From: JBHENW01 sp046261875
GTDB taxonomy: Bacteria > Acidobacteriota > Thermoanaerobaculia > UBA5066 > Gp7-AA6
Reading direction: 5' to 3'
Length of the DNA: 23,177 nt
Assembly: GCA_046261875.1 (NCBI GenBank)
Contig: JBHENW010000141.1
Span: 1 to 23,177 of the forward strand
Under the pieces are notes generated by a model. That model ran no database searches and was not told where the DNA came from. It worked only from the letters and a program-made list of their open reading frames with translations. Within the stretch, counting starts at the first letter, position 1. Each line of letters opens with the position of its first letter. Positions 15,118-22,992 of this stretch are shown here, one piece after another. The position numbers were made by a program, and so were the translations under genes.

Positions 15118-16466
15118 TTGGACGTGAACAGGAAATCCCGGGCCCGGATCGCCGGCACGACCATCTCTCCCGTGGAGACGGGGGCGCTCATCGCCTCGAC
15201 GTTCTTGAGCAGGCTGACGGGGCTGTCGTTGAAGCGCAGGTTCGTCACCGCGCCCGTGACCTTTCCCTTCTCGATGAGCCAGACGCCGTCGCGCGTCAGG
15301 CCGGTCACCTGGACGATCTGCGGATTGACGGATCGGATGTACCAGAAGCGCGTGACGAGAAGCGCCTTGTCCACTCCCGCGATCAGGTCCTCCACCGTGC
15401 CCGACCCGCCTTCCATGACGATCGAGCCGAAGAAAGGCCGCGGCTCGGTATTCGCTTTCTTCGCCCAGTAGCGGTCCACGCTGAGAGCCTTGAGGACACC
15501 CTTCTCGACCCACGTGGTCTTCCGCGTCGGGAGCCCCGTGAAGCCGGCTCCGCCGGATCCTCCGAAGCCGAGGAAACCGCCGGTGGTGCCGCCCGCCCAC
15601 GGCCTGGCGGGAACCCGGGGGTCGAACGGGTCGGAGCGGATCGTGACCATCTCGGCAAAGACCTTCTCGCCGACGCGGGTGCCCCCGCCCGGCTTCGACA
15701 GGAAGCTGCGCCCCTCGTCCGCCGTCCGCATCGAGAAGGAGCTCGCGAGCAGGTCCACCAGATCGCTGACGGCCTGAGGCTCGAGGATGACCGTGTACCG
15801 CCCCGGCTCGATGTCACGGGCTTTCGCCGAGCTGACGGCCTTCTTTGCCGCGCGCTCCGCCAGCTCCGCCGCGGGTATCTCGGAGAAACGCGGCGCTCCC
15901 AGCCCGGCCCATCCCGAACCGGTGCCGTCCTCGGTCCGCATCGTCGTCGAGAAGGAGGCCGAGGTGCCGGCGTGGTAGCCGAAGTTCCCCTTCTTGTTCG
16001 CGATCGCCATCCACCGCGACGTCGCCTCGGAAAAGCCGGAGGCGTTCAGCTTGCGCTCCCGCGCCAGCTTCAGCGCGGCCGCGACGCCGGGGCTGCGCTC
16101 GGCGGCGCCGGCCTTCGCCGTATCCTCGTGCATCGCGCGGATCTCGGGATACTTCTGCGGCCCGAGGCCCTCCACGAATTCGGGGTCCACGCTCGCCGAC
16201 CGCATCAGCTCCTCACTGCGGGCGACCGCGCGCCTCAAGCCCTCGGGGTCGGTGTCGTTGACGCGCGTCGTGCCGCTCCTTCCCTGGCCCTGGCTCGTGA
16301 TCGCGATCACGAGGTCGCGCGACGACCCGGAGGTCGTCACGTCGTTGGCCGCGAACCGCGTGTGGCCGGTCTGCGTCAGCTCCACGATGACCTCGCACTC
16401 CGGCGCTTTCGCGTAGGAAAGGATCCTGTCGGTCAGCTTCTTCGCCTCTTCGCGTTTCAAGGACAT
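15102..16466 (-). CDS. TldE/PmbA-like subunit of a TldD/TldE-type metalloprotease
   Basis: This 454-residue protein of the TldD/PmbA (modulator of DNA gyrase) family has an N-terminal region AKAPECEVIVELTQTGHTRF then FAANDVTTSG, and a C-terminal GGSGTVEDLIAGVDKALLVT then LIEKGKVTGAVTNLRFNDSP, the standard TldE pattern. It has no HExxxH motif, as expected for TldE, whose partner TldD carries the zinc. The pair degrades unfolded or modified peptides. The ATG at 16466 follows GGAGTAGGTG, which includes the tldD stop; a GTG one codon earlier is also possible. Unlike its partner it has no export signal, so it may be exported bound to TldD or act in the cytoplasm. A Gly-rich loop (GGTTGGFLGFGGSGGAGF) is prominent. 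Confidence 0.88.
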   Translation of the reverse strand: MSLKREEAKKLTDRILSYAKAPECEVIVELTQTGHTRFAANDVTTSGSSRDLVIAITSQGQGRSGTTRVNDTDPEGLRRAVARSEELMRSASVDPEFVEGLGPQKYPEIRAMHEDTAKAGAAERSPGVAAALKLARERKLNASGFSEATSRWMAIANKKGNFGYHAGTSASFSTTMRTEDGTGSGWAGLGAPRFSEIPAAELAERAAKKAVSSAKARDIEPGRYTVILEPQAVSDLVDLLASSFSMRTADEGRSFLSKPGGGTRVGEKVFAEMVTIRSDPFDPRVPARPWAGGTTGGFLGFGGSGGAGFTGLPTRKTTWVEKGVLKALSVDRYWAKKANTEPRPFFGSIVMEGGSGTVEDLIAGVDKALLVTRFWYIRSVNPQIVQVTGLTRDGVWLIEKGKVTGAVTNLRFNDSPVSLLKNVEAMSAPVSTGEMVVPAIRARDFLFTSKSDAV

Positions 16467-16469
16467 CAC

Positions 16470-18068
16470 CTACTCCGTCTTGAGGACGTGGATTTGCCGG
16501 AACCGCGCCGGAGCGCACCCGTGGCTCATGGCGTTGATCTGCGCCGGTTGACCCTTTCCGTCCGCGTTCAAGCCGACGTTCTGCCAGATCGCTTCGCCGC
16601 CGATCCCGTCGCAGGCCTGCCAGAAGTCGGGGGTCCGGCTCTGGTAGGCGACGTCCGCGATCATCCTGCCGACCTTGCCGCCCTTGATCTCCCAGAAGGC
16701 GTCGCCGCCGAACTGGAAGTTGTAGCGCTGCTGATCGATCGAGTAGGAGCCACGGCCGTCGATCAGGATCCCGTCCTCCACGCCCCCAACGAGCTCTTCG
16801 AGCGTGACCGGCTTCGGCGAGGGCGCCAGCCAGACGTTCGGCATGCGCTGGAAGGGGACCGATGCATAGGAGTCCGCGTAGCAGCAGCCCATGGATTCCG
16901 TCTGACCGATCAGGTGCGCCTGGTCCCGGATGGTCTGGTAGCCCGTGAAGATGCCGTCCTTGATGATCGGGAACTGCCGTGTCTTGACGCCGTCATCGTC
17001 GTAGCCGCAGGTCGAGAGGCTCTCCTTGCGAATGCGGTCGCCGTTGAAGTTCACGATGTCGGAGCCGACGCGGAACTTTCCGAGCTTCTCCGGCGTGAGG
17101 AAGGACGTCCCAGCGTAGTTCGCTTCGTACCCGAGCGCGCGGTCGAGCTCCGTGGAGTGACCGATCGACTCGTGGATCGTCAGGCCGAGGTGCGTGGGGA
17201 GAAGCACGAGGTCCTTCTTCCCCGCCGCGACGGAAGGGGCCTTGAGGTGGTTGACCGCCTCCTCCCCCACGCGGCGCGCGTTGCCCACGATGTCGGCGCG
17301 GGCCACGGCTTCGTAGCCGGCGGTCACCGAGTGCGGCCGGTACGTGCGCGACTTCTGCTTGCGCCCCTTCTCGACCGCGGTCGCCGTGAACTCCGGCGCG
17401 ATCTGGTAGACGCGGTGCTCGATCCGGCTCCCCTCGGTCGAAGCGAACCAGCGGTGCTCCATCCGCTGGGCGATGAACCCGGTGGCGATGAAGACGCCCG
17501 GGATCTTCTTGGCCTCCTCGCCGGCCCGCCGCAGCAGATCCAGCTTCTCTTCGATCGAAATCGCGAACGGGTCCTTCGCGATGGGCGTCGCATAGGTGTC
17601 CTGATGAGCCGGAACCGGAGCGAGCCGCACGGGATCGCGGCGCAGGGCGGCGCTCGCCCTGGCGGTCGCCACGGCGTCCGCGGCGGCGCGGCCGATTTCT
17701 TCCCGCGTGACGGTGTTCGAAGCCGAGAAGCCCCAGGCGCCTCCGGCCAGGACGCGCATCCCGAAACCGAAGGTCTCCGAGTCGGCCACGGACGGGACGT
17801 GGTTGAGCTTTCCGGTCGCCGGATCCGCCTGCGAGCGCATCCTGATGATCTGGCCGCGGTACCGGTTGATCCGGATGTCCGCGTAGGAGGCGCCGGCCTT
17901 CTTTGCGCGGTCCAGCGCGAAAGCCGAAAGCTCGCGGAGCTGATCGGGCGAGAGCTCCGCGGCCTCGACGCGGGAGACCAGGAAGCGACCGGGGATCAGG
18001 CCGAGCGTCGCCCAGGCGGCGGCGCCCGCGCCGCACCCTATGAGGAAGTCACGGCGTGAAGGGGTCAT
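16470..18068 (-). CDS. TldD-like zinc metalloprotease with Tat signal
   Basis: This 532-residue TldD-family protein carries the zinc motif HESIGH at 299-304 and a Cys in SHGCAPARF (Cys518) near the end, the expected third ligand. The N-terminus MTPSRRDFLIGCGAGAAAWA is a clear twin-arginine signal, with a possible cleavage after VEA near residue 36. This places the enzyme outside the cytoplasm, unlike E. coli TldD, which is cytoplasmic. TldE follows at once and the two form an operon. A perfect inverted repeat covers its ribosome site (18069-18090). It is divergent from the exported RidA-like gene. Function in peptide degradation or peptide-cofactor maturation is inferred from the family. Confidence 0.9.
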   Translation of the reverse strand: MTPSRRDFLIGCGAGAAAWATLGLIPGRFLVSRVEAAELSPDQLRELSAFALDRAKKAGASYADIRINRYRGQIIRMRSQADPATGKLNHVPSVADSETFGFGMRVLAGGAWGFSASNTVTREEIGRAAADAVATARASAALRRDPVRLAPVPAHQDTYATPIAKDPFAISIEEKLDLLRRAGEEAKKIPGVFIATGFIAQRMEHRWFASTEGSRIEHRVYQIAPEFTATAVEKGRKQKSRTYRPHSVTAGYEAVARADIVGNARRVGEEAVNHLKAPSVAAGKKDLVLLPTHLGLTIHESIGHSTELDRALGYEANYAGTSFLTPEKLGKFRVGSDIVNFNGDRIRKESLSTCGYDDDGVKTRQFPIIKDGIFTGYQTIRDQAHLIGQTESMGCCYADSYASVPFQRMPNVWLAPSPKPVTLEELVGGVEDGILIDGRGSYSIDQQRYNFQFGGDAFWEIKGGKVGRMIADVAYQSRTPDFWQACDGIGGEAIWQNVGLNADGKGQPAQINAMSHGCAPARFRQIHVLKTE

Positions 18069-18090
18069 GGATCCTCCGAGCGGAGGATCC
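18069..18090 (-). promoter_or_regulatory. Perfect inverted repeat hiding the tldD ribosome site
   Basis: On the - strand GGATCCTCCG, two bases, then CGGAGGATCC ends exactly at the ATG. The GGAGG Shine-Dalgarno, 4 bases before the start, is in the 3' arm, so a 9-bp stem with a four-base loop would block translation. It may be an RNA switch or thermometer, or a DNA operator (22-base dyad). Confidence 0.55.
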
Positions 18091-18198
18091 TATCCCCACT
18101 CATGGCCCCCGCAGCCGTCGCCGCGGATGAAACCACTTGTCGTCTCTGTTGATGCGGCCTGAGATCGGCAGGCTTGCACACTCGAGAAGGACGAAGTC

Positions 18199-18678
18199 AT
18201 GAAGCGGATACAGAGAGCGGTCGTCGTTCTGATCGCCGGGTGCCTGTGGGGAGCTACGAGCGCGCACGCCCAGGTGCCGGCGAAGGTCGAACGGATCAAT
18301 CCCGCGGGACTCATGAAACCCACGGGCTACACCCACGTGGTCGCCGTCCAGGGCGGCAAGCTGGTGTTCATCGCCGGCCAGGTGGCCTTCGACAAGGACG
18401 GCAAGGTCGTGGGCAACGGCGACCTCAAGGCGCAGACGCAGCAGGTCTACCTGAACCTGAAAAGGGCCCTGGCCGCAGCGGGAGCCTCACCCGAGGACGT
18501 GGTGAAGACGGTGACCTACATCGTGGGATACAACCCCGCCCAGCTTCCCCCGCTGCGCGAGGTGCGCCAGGCCTTCTACGGGACCGCCGAGCCGCCGGCG
18601 AGCACTCTCGTTGGGGTGCAGGCTCTGGCCCGGGAGGAGCTTCTGATCGAAATCGAGGCGTTCGCGGTCGTGCCGTAG
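18199..18678 (+). CDS. Exported RidA/YjgF-family protein lacking the key arginine
   Basis: This 159-residue protein has a Sec signal (MKRIQRAVVVLIAGCLWG, cleaved after AHA near residue 24) and a complete RidA fold: YTHVVAVQGGKLVFIAGQVA, DLKAQTQQVYLNLKRALAAA, GASPEDVVKTVTYIVGYNPA, LIEIEAFAVVP. RidA deaminates reactive enamines/imines using an Arg in the motif PARTTV. Here the motif reads PPASTLVGV, with Ser135 where Arg is expected, so classic imine deaminase activity is unlikely. AAGGA lies 7-8 bases before the ATG. Divergent from tldD and also exported, it may work in the same compartment. The family is firm; the function is unknown. Confidence 0.9.
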   Translation: MKRIQRAVVVLIAGCLWGATSAHAQVPAKVERINPAGLMKPTGYTHVVAVQGGKLVFIAGQVAFDKDGKVVGNGDLKAQTQQVYLNLKRALAAAGASPEDVVKTVTYIVGYNPAQLPPLREVRQAFYGTAEPPASTLVGVQALAREELLIEIEAFAVVP

Positions 18679-18800
18679 GCCGCGCGGTCGAGTCGGGCGG
18701 GCGCGCGGTGCTCGGGATACACGCCGGGCGACGAGCGGGCCGCTGAACGTGACGCCCTGAGAAAGACTGAGAGTAAGGAGCAAGCAGCAAAGGAGTGGGC

Positions 18801-19373
18801 ATGAGAAAGGTCATTCTCCAGGAGTTCGTGACCCTCGACGGTTTTACGGCGGATGCCGACGGCGGGGTGGATTTCGTTCCCGCCTCGACGCGAGGAGATC
18901 AGAGTTCTGGAAGGAGCCGCTCGCGCTGATGGACGCGATCGACACGATTCTTCTCGGCCGAATGACTTACGGCATGTTCGCGGATTACTGGCCGAAAGTG
19001 ACGGAGGGAGACGACGAGCGCTTCGCTGAAAAGATCAACTCGATGCCGAAGGTCGTCTTCTCCCGCAGGCTCGACCGGGCGCCGTGGGGCAAGTGGGACG
19101 ACGCCCGGATCGTCAGCAAGCGCGCGGAGGAAGAGGTTGCGGCGCTCAAGAAGCAGGCCGGGAAGGACATGGTCATCTGGGGCAGCATCTCGGTGGCCCA
19201 ATCGCTCATCCGGGAGGGTCTGATCGACGAGTCGTCTCGTGGTCTGTCCCCTCCTTCTGGGGAGCGGAAAGCCTCTCTTCGACGGCAGGCTTCCGGCGGC
19301 CGACTTGAAGCTCAGGAGCGCCAGGGCGATGGATCTGGGAGCCGTGTCACTGAAATACGCCCCGGCAATGTGA
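18801..19373 (+). pseudogene. RibD C-terminal/dihydrofolate reductase-like protein with two frameshifts
   Basis: After AAAGGAG the ATG at 18801 gives MRKVILQEFVTLDGF, then VDFVPASTRGDQS, the usual start of the small RibD_C/DHFR-like reductases. At about 18905 one base is missing and the gene continues in another frame with FWKEPLALMDAIDTILLGRM, KVVFSRRLDRAPWGKWDDAR and DMVIWGSISVAQSLIREGLI. At about 19232 it shifts again (two bases missing or one extra) back to the first frame: RLVVCPLLLGSGKPLFDGRL, then DLGAVSLKYAPAM and a stop at 19371. Repaired, it would be about 191 residues, normal for the family. Two compensating shifts in a well-conserved gene look more like sequencing indels than ordinary decay. 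Confidence 0.82.
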
Positions 19374-19397
19374 TCACCGGTTAAAGCTTCGGCTTCG

Positions 19398-20594
19398 TCA
19401 GCCGCTCGGCGAGACCGAAGGGGATGGAGTCCAGGTCGGCGTCGGGCTGCTGGAAGGGGGCGGCGTCGGCGTCGAAGAGGGCTCTGGCGTCGGAGATTGC
19501 GGAGTGTTGGTGTGGCTGGGCGTTGGCGTGCCCGGCGTCGGCGTCGGCGTCGGCGTGAACGGGCACTCCACCACGATGAACTCGACGGGCTTGTTCTCCA
19601 CCCACGGCGGGCCATGGAACCGAAGCCCGTCGTCGTCGTAGGTCACCGGCTCGTTGACCGCAGTCTCCTTAGCGTTGGACTTTTGATCGGCGTCGTGGGT
19701 CAGGGTCAGCGCGTATTCCGGGTCCGACGGATCGGAGCCGGGCGCGAGCTTCTGGATGGCCGTCACGGCGGCGGTGTGGTTGTCGATGCCGATCTCCACG
19801 TCGCAACCGTTCTTCACCGCCTCCTCCACCTTCTGGAACTCCAGTCGGGAGATCGTTTCGGTCGTGATCGGCGTTCCGTCGGCTTCCAGGTGCTCTTTCT
19901 TCTTCTGGGGCCAGTTGTCGTCACAGCCGGGACGCCGCTTGTCCCAGTCGGTCGCGACCTTCGCGTGCGCGATGGTCAGGTGCGCGTCGGGTATCTGCAG
20001 GTTGTACTTCTGGTTGAGCCACATCAGGCTGTTGGACACGGCCGCCGGCACGCACTCGTCTTTACCCGCCTGCTGGTTGGGAAAGCCCTTGTGCTCGTAC
20101 TTCGGTCCGCCCTGCGCGGCGCCCTGTTGAAAGGGGGCGGGGGGGCTGAACTGGATCGGATCACCGCCGAATCCGGTGTAGAGCCGGTAGTGCTTGCCAT
20201 GGACGCGGGCGACCTGGAGCGACTGCGGCATCTCCGACAGAACGGACCCGGTCAGAGCGGCCGCGTAGCTGATGAACTTGACCTTCGTCCCCGGCTGGAC
20301 CCCCAGGTCGAAGCCAAGCGACGCCACGTATGGCTCGCCGGGACCGTCCGGGCTCAAAACGGGAATGTTCCGCAGGCGCCAGAAACCTTCCACTGCGAGA
20401 TTGAAGTAAAGAGTCTCCGCCGAGCCGACGTAATCCAGCTCGGCGTATCCCCATTGGGACTTGTGGCGCTTGTCGCCGTCGAAGTCGATGTCGAGCTGGT
20501 AGAAGGTCAGGTTACTGGTCGGCTGGGGCGCGCCGGAGCCGGCCAGCGCCGTGAGCGCCGCGGCGGCGAGCGCCGTCCTTGCGAGGCGCATCAT
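19398..20594 (-). CDS. Secreted protein with C39-like cysteine-protease fold and Pro/Thr-rich tail
   Basis: From ATG 20594 (GGGGGAGAG upstream; a second ATG follows at once) it codes for 398 residues. The signal MMRLARTALAAAALTALAGS is Sec type. Residues 28-150 resemble an uncharacterised beta-rich region (LTFYQLDIDFDG). Residues 175-345 show a papain-like C39 pattern: KDECVPAAVSNSLMWLNQKY with Cys181 as the likely nucleophile, and GIDNHTAAVTAIQKL with His273. The end, from about 346, is a low-complexity Pro/Thr/Ser tail (FTPTPTPTPGTPTPSHT) typical of cell-surface linkers, which stops without an anchor. The tail may be truncated by a frame slip in the repeat. No substrate can be named. Confidence 0.72.
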   Translation of the reverse strand: MMRLARTALAAAALTALAGSGAPQPTSNLTFYQLDIDFDGDKRHKSQWGYAELDYVGSAETLYFNLAVEGFWRLRNIPVLSPDGPGEPYVASLGFDLGVQPGTKVKFISYAAALTGSVLSEMPQSLQVARVHGKHYRLYTGFGGDPIQFSPPAPFQQGAAQGGPKYEHKGFPNQQAGKDECVPAAVSNSLMWLNQKYNLQIPDAHLTIAHAKVATDWDKRRPGCDDNWPQKKKEHLEADGTPITTETISRLEFQKVEEAVKNGCDVEIGIDNHTAAVTAIQKLAPGSDPSDPEYALTLTHDADQKSNAKETAVNEPVTYDDDGLRFHGPPWVENKPVEFIVVECPFTPTPTPTPGTPTPSHTNTPQSPTPEPSSTPTPPPSSSPTPTWTPSPSVSPSG

Positions 20595-20778
20595 CGCTCT
20601 CTCCCCCGTCGCCGGAGTTGCAGATTCCCCGCTGCGAGCTCCGCGAAGATGCGGCGCAATCATACGCTTGGAGTCGCCCGGCGGGACCCCCGCGGGGCCA
20701 CGCGGGCCCGTGAGCCGACTTCTCCCCCGGGCCGACGGGATGGGAGCGAAGACTGCGCCCGGCGAGCATTCTGAGGTA

Positions 20779-20806
20779 TGGCTGGGAGGCAGGGACTCGA
20801 ACCCAG
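20779..20806 (-). tRNA. tRNA 3'-end fragment (T-arm and acceptor, tRNA-Gln-like), not a whole tRNA
   Basis: Read on the - strand the segment has T-stem/loop CTGGGTTCGAGTCCCTG and then CCTCCCA, G and CCA. This is a T-arm, acceptor 3' strand, discriminator G and encoded CCA. A U1-A72 acceptor with discriminator G fits tRNA-Gln. The 5' part (TGGGAGG and D/anticodon arms) is not found at the required distance. Such 3' ends commonly remain as attachment sites of integrated elements. Confidence 0.5.
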
Positions 20807-21040
20807 CGAGGGCTCGCCAAACGGTCCAACCTTCTCCAACTGGACCGAAGGTAATCCCTGATGATTCCGAGTGATCACGCACTCCGGCCTCCGGCCGCGT
20901 TCGGGTCGGTTTTGCAGTATTTGGGCATCGGTTGGTGAGAAATCAGACACACAAACGGACATACGTCACCTGAAAGGGGTCCCGTCGGTCGGTGATGGAG
21001 CGCGCCGCGCGATCTAAGCGCCGACGCGGGGGCGAGGTGG
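20807..21040. other. Intergenic stretch, no gene supported
   Basis: It contains one dyad, GGTCCA at 20823-20828 and TGGACC at 20841-20846 with a 12-base spacer, beside the tRNA fragment. Short frames on both strands lack ribosome sites and known motifs. The upstream part of the gap (20595-20778) would hold the promoter of the C39-like gene. Confidence 0.5.
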
Positions 21041-21075
21041 AAAACAGGGCGGCCTTCGGGGTCGCCCCGTTTTTT
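21041..21075 (+). terminator. Rho-independent terminator with no gene before it
   Basis: AAAAC, then GGGCGGCC, a TTCG loop, GGGTCGCCCC, and GTTTTTT (T-run 21070-21075). The A and T runs pair, so it could work on both strands. No complete + strand gene ends upstream of it, and it lies within the suspected junction zone. It may have come with a lost gene. Confidence 0.8.
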
Positions 21076-21255
21076 CTCGTCAGCGAGCGAGTTCGGCGAC
21101 GCCCGGAAACGTCGTCGAAGAGGCGATCAGAAAGCTCGCGGCCCTCGCTGCAGTCCGGCTGTTCATCTCGCGCACAGCGTCGGGGACCGCCTGATGGACA
21201 ACGACCTGGAGCCCGGAATTCGGGCGACTAATGACGAGGGCGGCCCTCTTCGTGA

Positions 21256-21465
21256 GGGGCATCTCGATCGGCCGGCACCCTCGAAGTCGAGCCGGGCCTC
21301 CCGCCCGAAACGATCGCGAAGCTGAAAGCGATGGGCCACAACGTCGAAGTGAAAGACGACGGCGTCGTTTTCGGCGGCTACCAGGCGATCCTCAAGGATC
21401 CCGATACCGGCGTTTACGCCGGCGCGACTGAAATGCGCAAAGACGGCGCCGCCATCTTGTATTGA
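21256..21465 (+). pseudogene. Gamma-glutamyltranspeptidase C-terminal remnant
   Basis: In this frame the sequence reads GTLEVEPGLPPETIAKLKAM, then GHNVEVKDDGVVFGGYQAIL and KDPDTGVYAGATEMRKDGAA before the stop at 21463. This is the end of the GGT small subunit (usual motif FGGxQAI and terminal RKDGxAxGY). An in-frame TGA at 21253 and unrelated sequence upstream show that the remaining 500 or so residues are missing. It is a fragment left by recombination, insertion or a wrong assembly join. Confidence 0.78.
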
Positions 21466-21516
21466 CTTCGTTCACGCCGTGGAAAGGCGCGCCCTGCGCA
21501 CATCCGGCCGCTACGC

Positions 21517-22992
21517 TTATTGGCCGCCGGGATCCTTTTGCAGCACGGCTTCCGGCGCGCGCGGGAGCGGCTTGGAGACCTTGAGCGGCGGCGGGAATAT
21601 GAACAGGATGTCGGAGGCGATCGCATAGACGCGGCCGTCGGGTCCGATCGCCGGCGGCGATTTCCCGCCCCCGACCCAGTCGAACCTCTGCAACTCCAGT
21701 TGCGCGTCGGCGTCGAAGGTGATGAAGGCGTCGGTCGTCGAGACGAAGACATGCGTGCGCGACGCCGCAGCCGACGTATAGGACGGTGGAAGCGACACTT
21801 GCGACACCACTTGGCCGTTGTTCAAGACCGCGAGCCCGGATCCGCCGACAGCAACGGCGAAGCCGTTGACGGTGCGCGTCAGCGCCCCATAGGCGAAGGG
21901 CGGACTGCCGACCGGCGCAAGCTTGCTCGCGTTCGGTCCGGAGAAGACGATTTGCGCGCCGGCGGTGCTGGCGAGCGTGCGCCCTTCCGGCAAAACCATC
22001 GGCGGCGAAAGCAATTTGCGCTGCGGATCGCCGTCTCGGAACACTTGGGTGAGGCGCGGCTGAGACCCCGTGACGGTGAAGCCCACGATCGTATGACGCT
22101 GGTCACTGACGATGACGTGAGGCGCGCCGCCGCCAGCAAAGGTGAAGACAGCGACGCCCGGCAACGGTGGAGGAAACGGAGGAGGATTAGGCAAGCGCTG
22201 CGGATTGTAATCCCAGCCACCCTTGAGTGCACAGTAAGTCCAAGTTGCGATGCCTGGTACGACGCAGGAGAAACCTAGCACGAGATCGGATGCACTGGGT
22301 CCGCCGCCGGTAATGACGTCAACTCCCGGCTGCGGGGCCGCCAGTTCATCGAGCACGACGCCTCCGTGGGTCAAAAAGCCGATCAGCCGCAGGTCGTCGC
22401 CGTTTTTCACGTTCGGACTTCTATAGAGTGCGGGCGCCAAAATAATCTCGCGACCGCCGACACTGACGATGTTGGGCGGCGCGGTGGTGGCGGCGCGGAG
22501 GCCCCGCTTGGGGAAGGGCGTCCGCGCAAGCAGGGCGCCGGTGGCGTTGAACGCATACAGGGTCGACCCGATTTCCGTCTTTTTGATCGCCCCTATTTTG
22601 GGCCCTATTTTGGTGATCTTCAACTTGGCGCCGATCACATAGACCGAACCATCCGCGCCGATGGCGGGCGAGGCGACGATCGACTCGCCCTGGTCAACCT
22701 CCCGGCTCCAGAATGGTTTGCCGTCCGCATGCAGGGCGATAAGCTTTCCTTCCTGCGTGCCGAGATAGACGCTTCCATCAGGAGCGATGACAGGACCCGC
22801 GCCCGGCGTGAGCGTGCCGAGGCCGGGAACGCTGAGGGAGCTCCCGGCAGCCGGCTTCGTATCCACATCGGCGAAACCCCGATTGGCGGCGTCGCCATGG
22901 AAACGTTCCCACGCCGCCGTCGCTGGCGTCGCGGTGTGCGCGACTGCGGAGAACATCAAGGCGATCGCAACGCGAGTTCGCTGGCCTATCAC
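21517..22992 (-). CDS. Exported PQQ-type beta-propeller repeat protein
   Basis: GTG 22992 follows GGGGAGGGA and gives 491 residues starting with a signal peptide (RVAIALMFSAVAHTATPATA). Repeated blades with Ala/Gly-rich PQQ-like motifs follow: VIAPDGSVYLGTQEGKLIAL, SPAIGADGSVYVIGAKL, AIGPDGRVYAIASD. This makes an extracytoplasmic propeller of the quinoprotein-like superfamily. A Pro-rich insertion (RLPNPPPFPPPLPGV) interrupts it near the middle. No metal or PQQ ligands can be assigned, so it is probably a binding or structural protein. It is not related closely to the Vgb-like propeller in the array. The - strand gene faces the GGT remnant. Confidence 0.8.
   Translation of the reverse strand: MIGQRTRVAIALMFSAVAHTATPATAAWERFHGDAANRGFADVDTKPAAGSSLSVPGLGTLTPGAGPVIAPDGSVYLGTQEGKLIALHADGKPFWSREVDQGESIVASPAIGADGSVYVIGAKLKITKIGPKIGAIKKTEIGSTLYAFNATGALLARTPFPKRGLRAATTAPPNIVSVGGREIILAPALYRSPNVKNGDDLRLIGFLTHGGVVLDELAAPQPGVDVITGGGPSASDLVLGFSCVVPGIATWTYCALKGGWDYNPQRLPNPPPFPPPLPGVAVFTFAGGGAPHVIVSDQRHTIVGFTVTGSQPRLTQVFRDGDPQRKLLSPPMVLPEGRTLASTAGAQIVFSGPNASKLAPVGSPPFAYGALTRTVNGFAVAVGGSGLAVLNNGQVVSQVSLPPSYTSAAASRTHVFVSTTDAFITFDADAQLELQRFDWVGGGKSPPAIGPDGRVYAIASDILFIFPPPLKVSKPLPRAPEAVLQKDPGGQ

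Noticed and set aside
15063..18059. Very long + strand open frame (998 codons) opposite tldD/tldE
   Set aside because: It is antisense to two well-conserved genes and its composition is Arg/Ala/Pro/Asp-rich as expected of a high-GC shadow frame.
20779..20880. Complete tRNA gene
   Set aside because: Only the T-arm and 3' acceptor strand are present; no matching 5' acceptor, D-arm or anticodon arm at the needed distance on the - strand.
21080..21262. 60-codon - strand frame between terminator and GGT remnant
   Set aside because: No motif, no ribosome site, and the region looks like a recombination scar.
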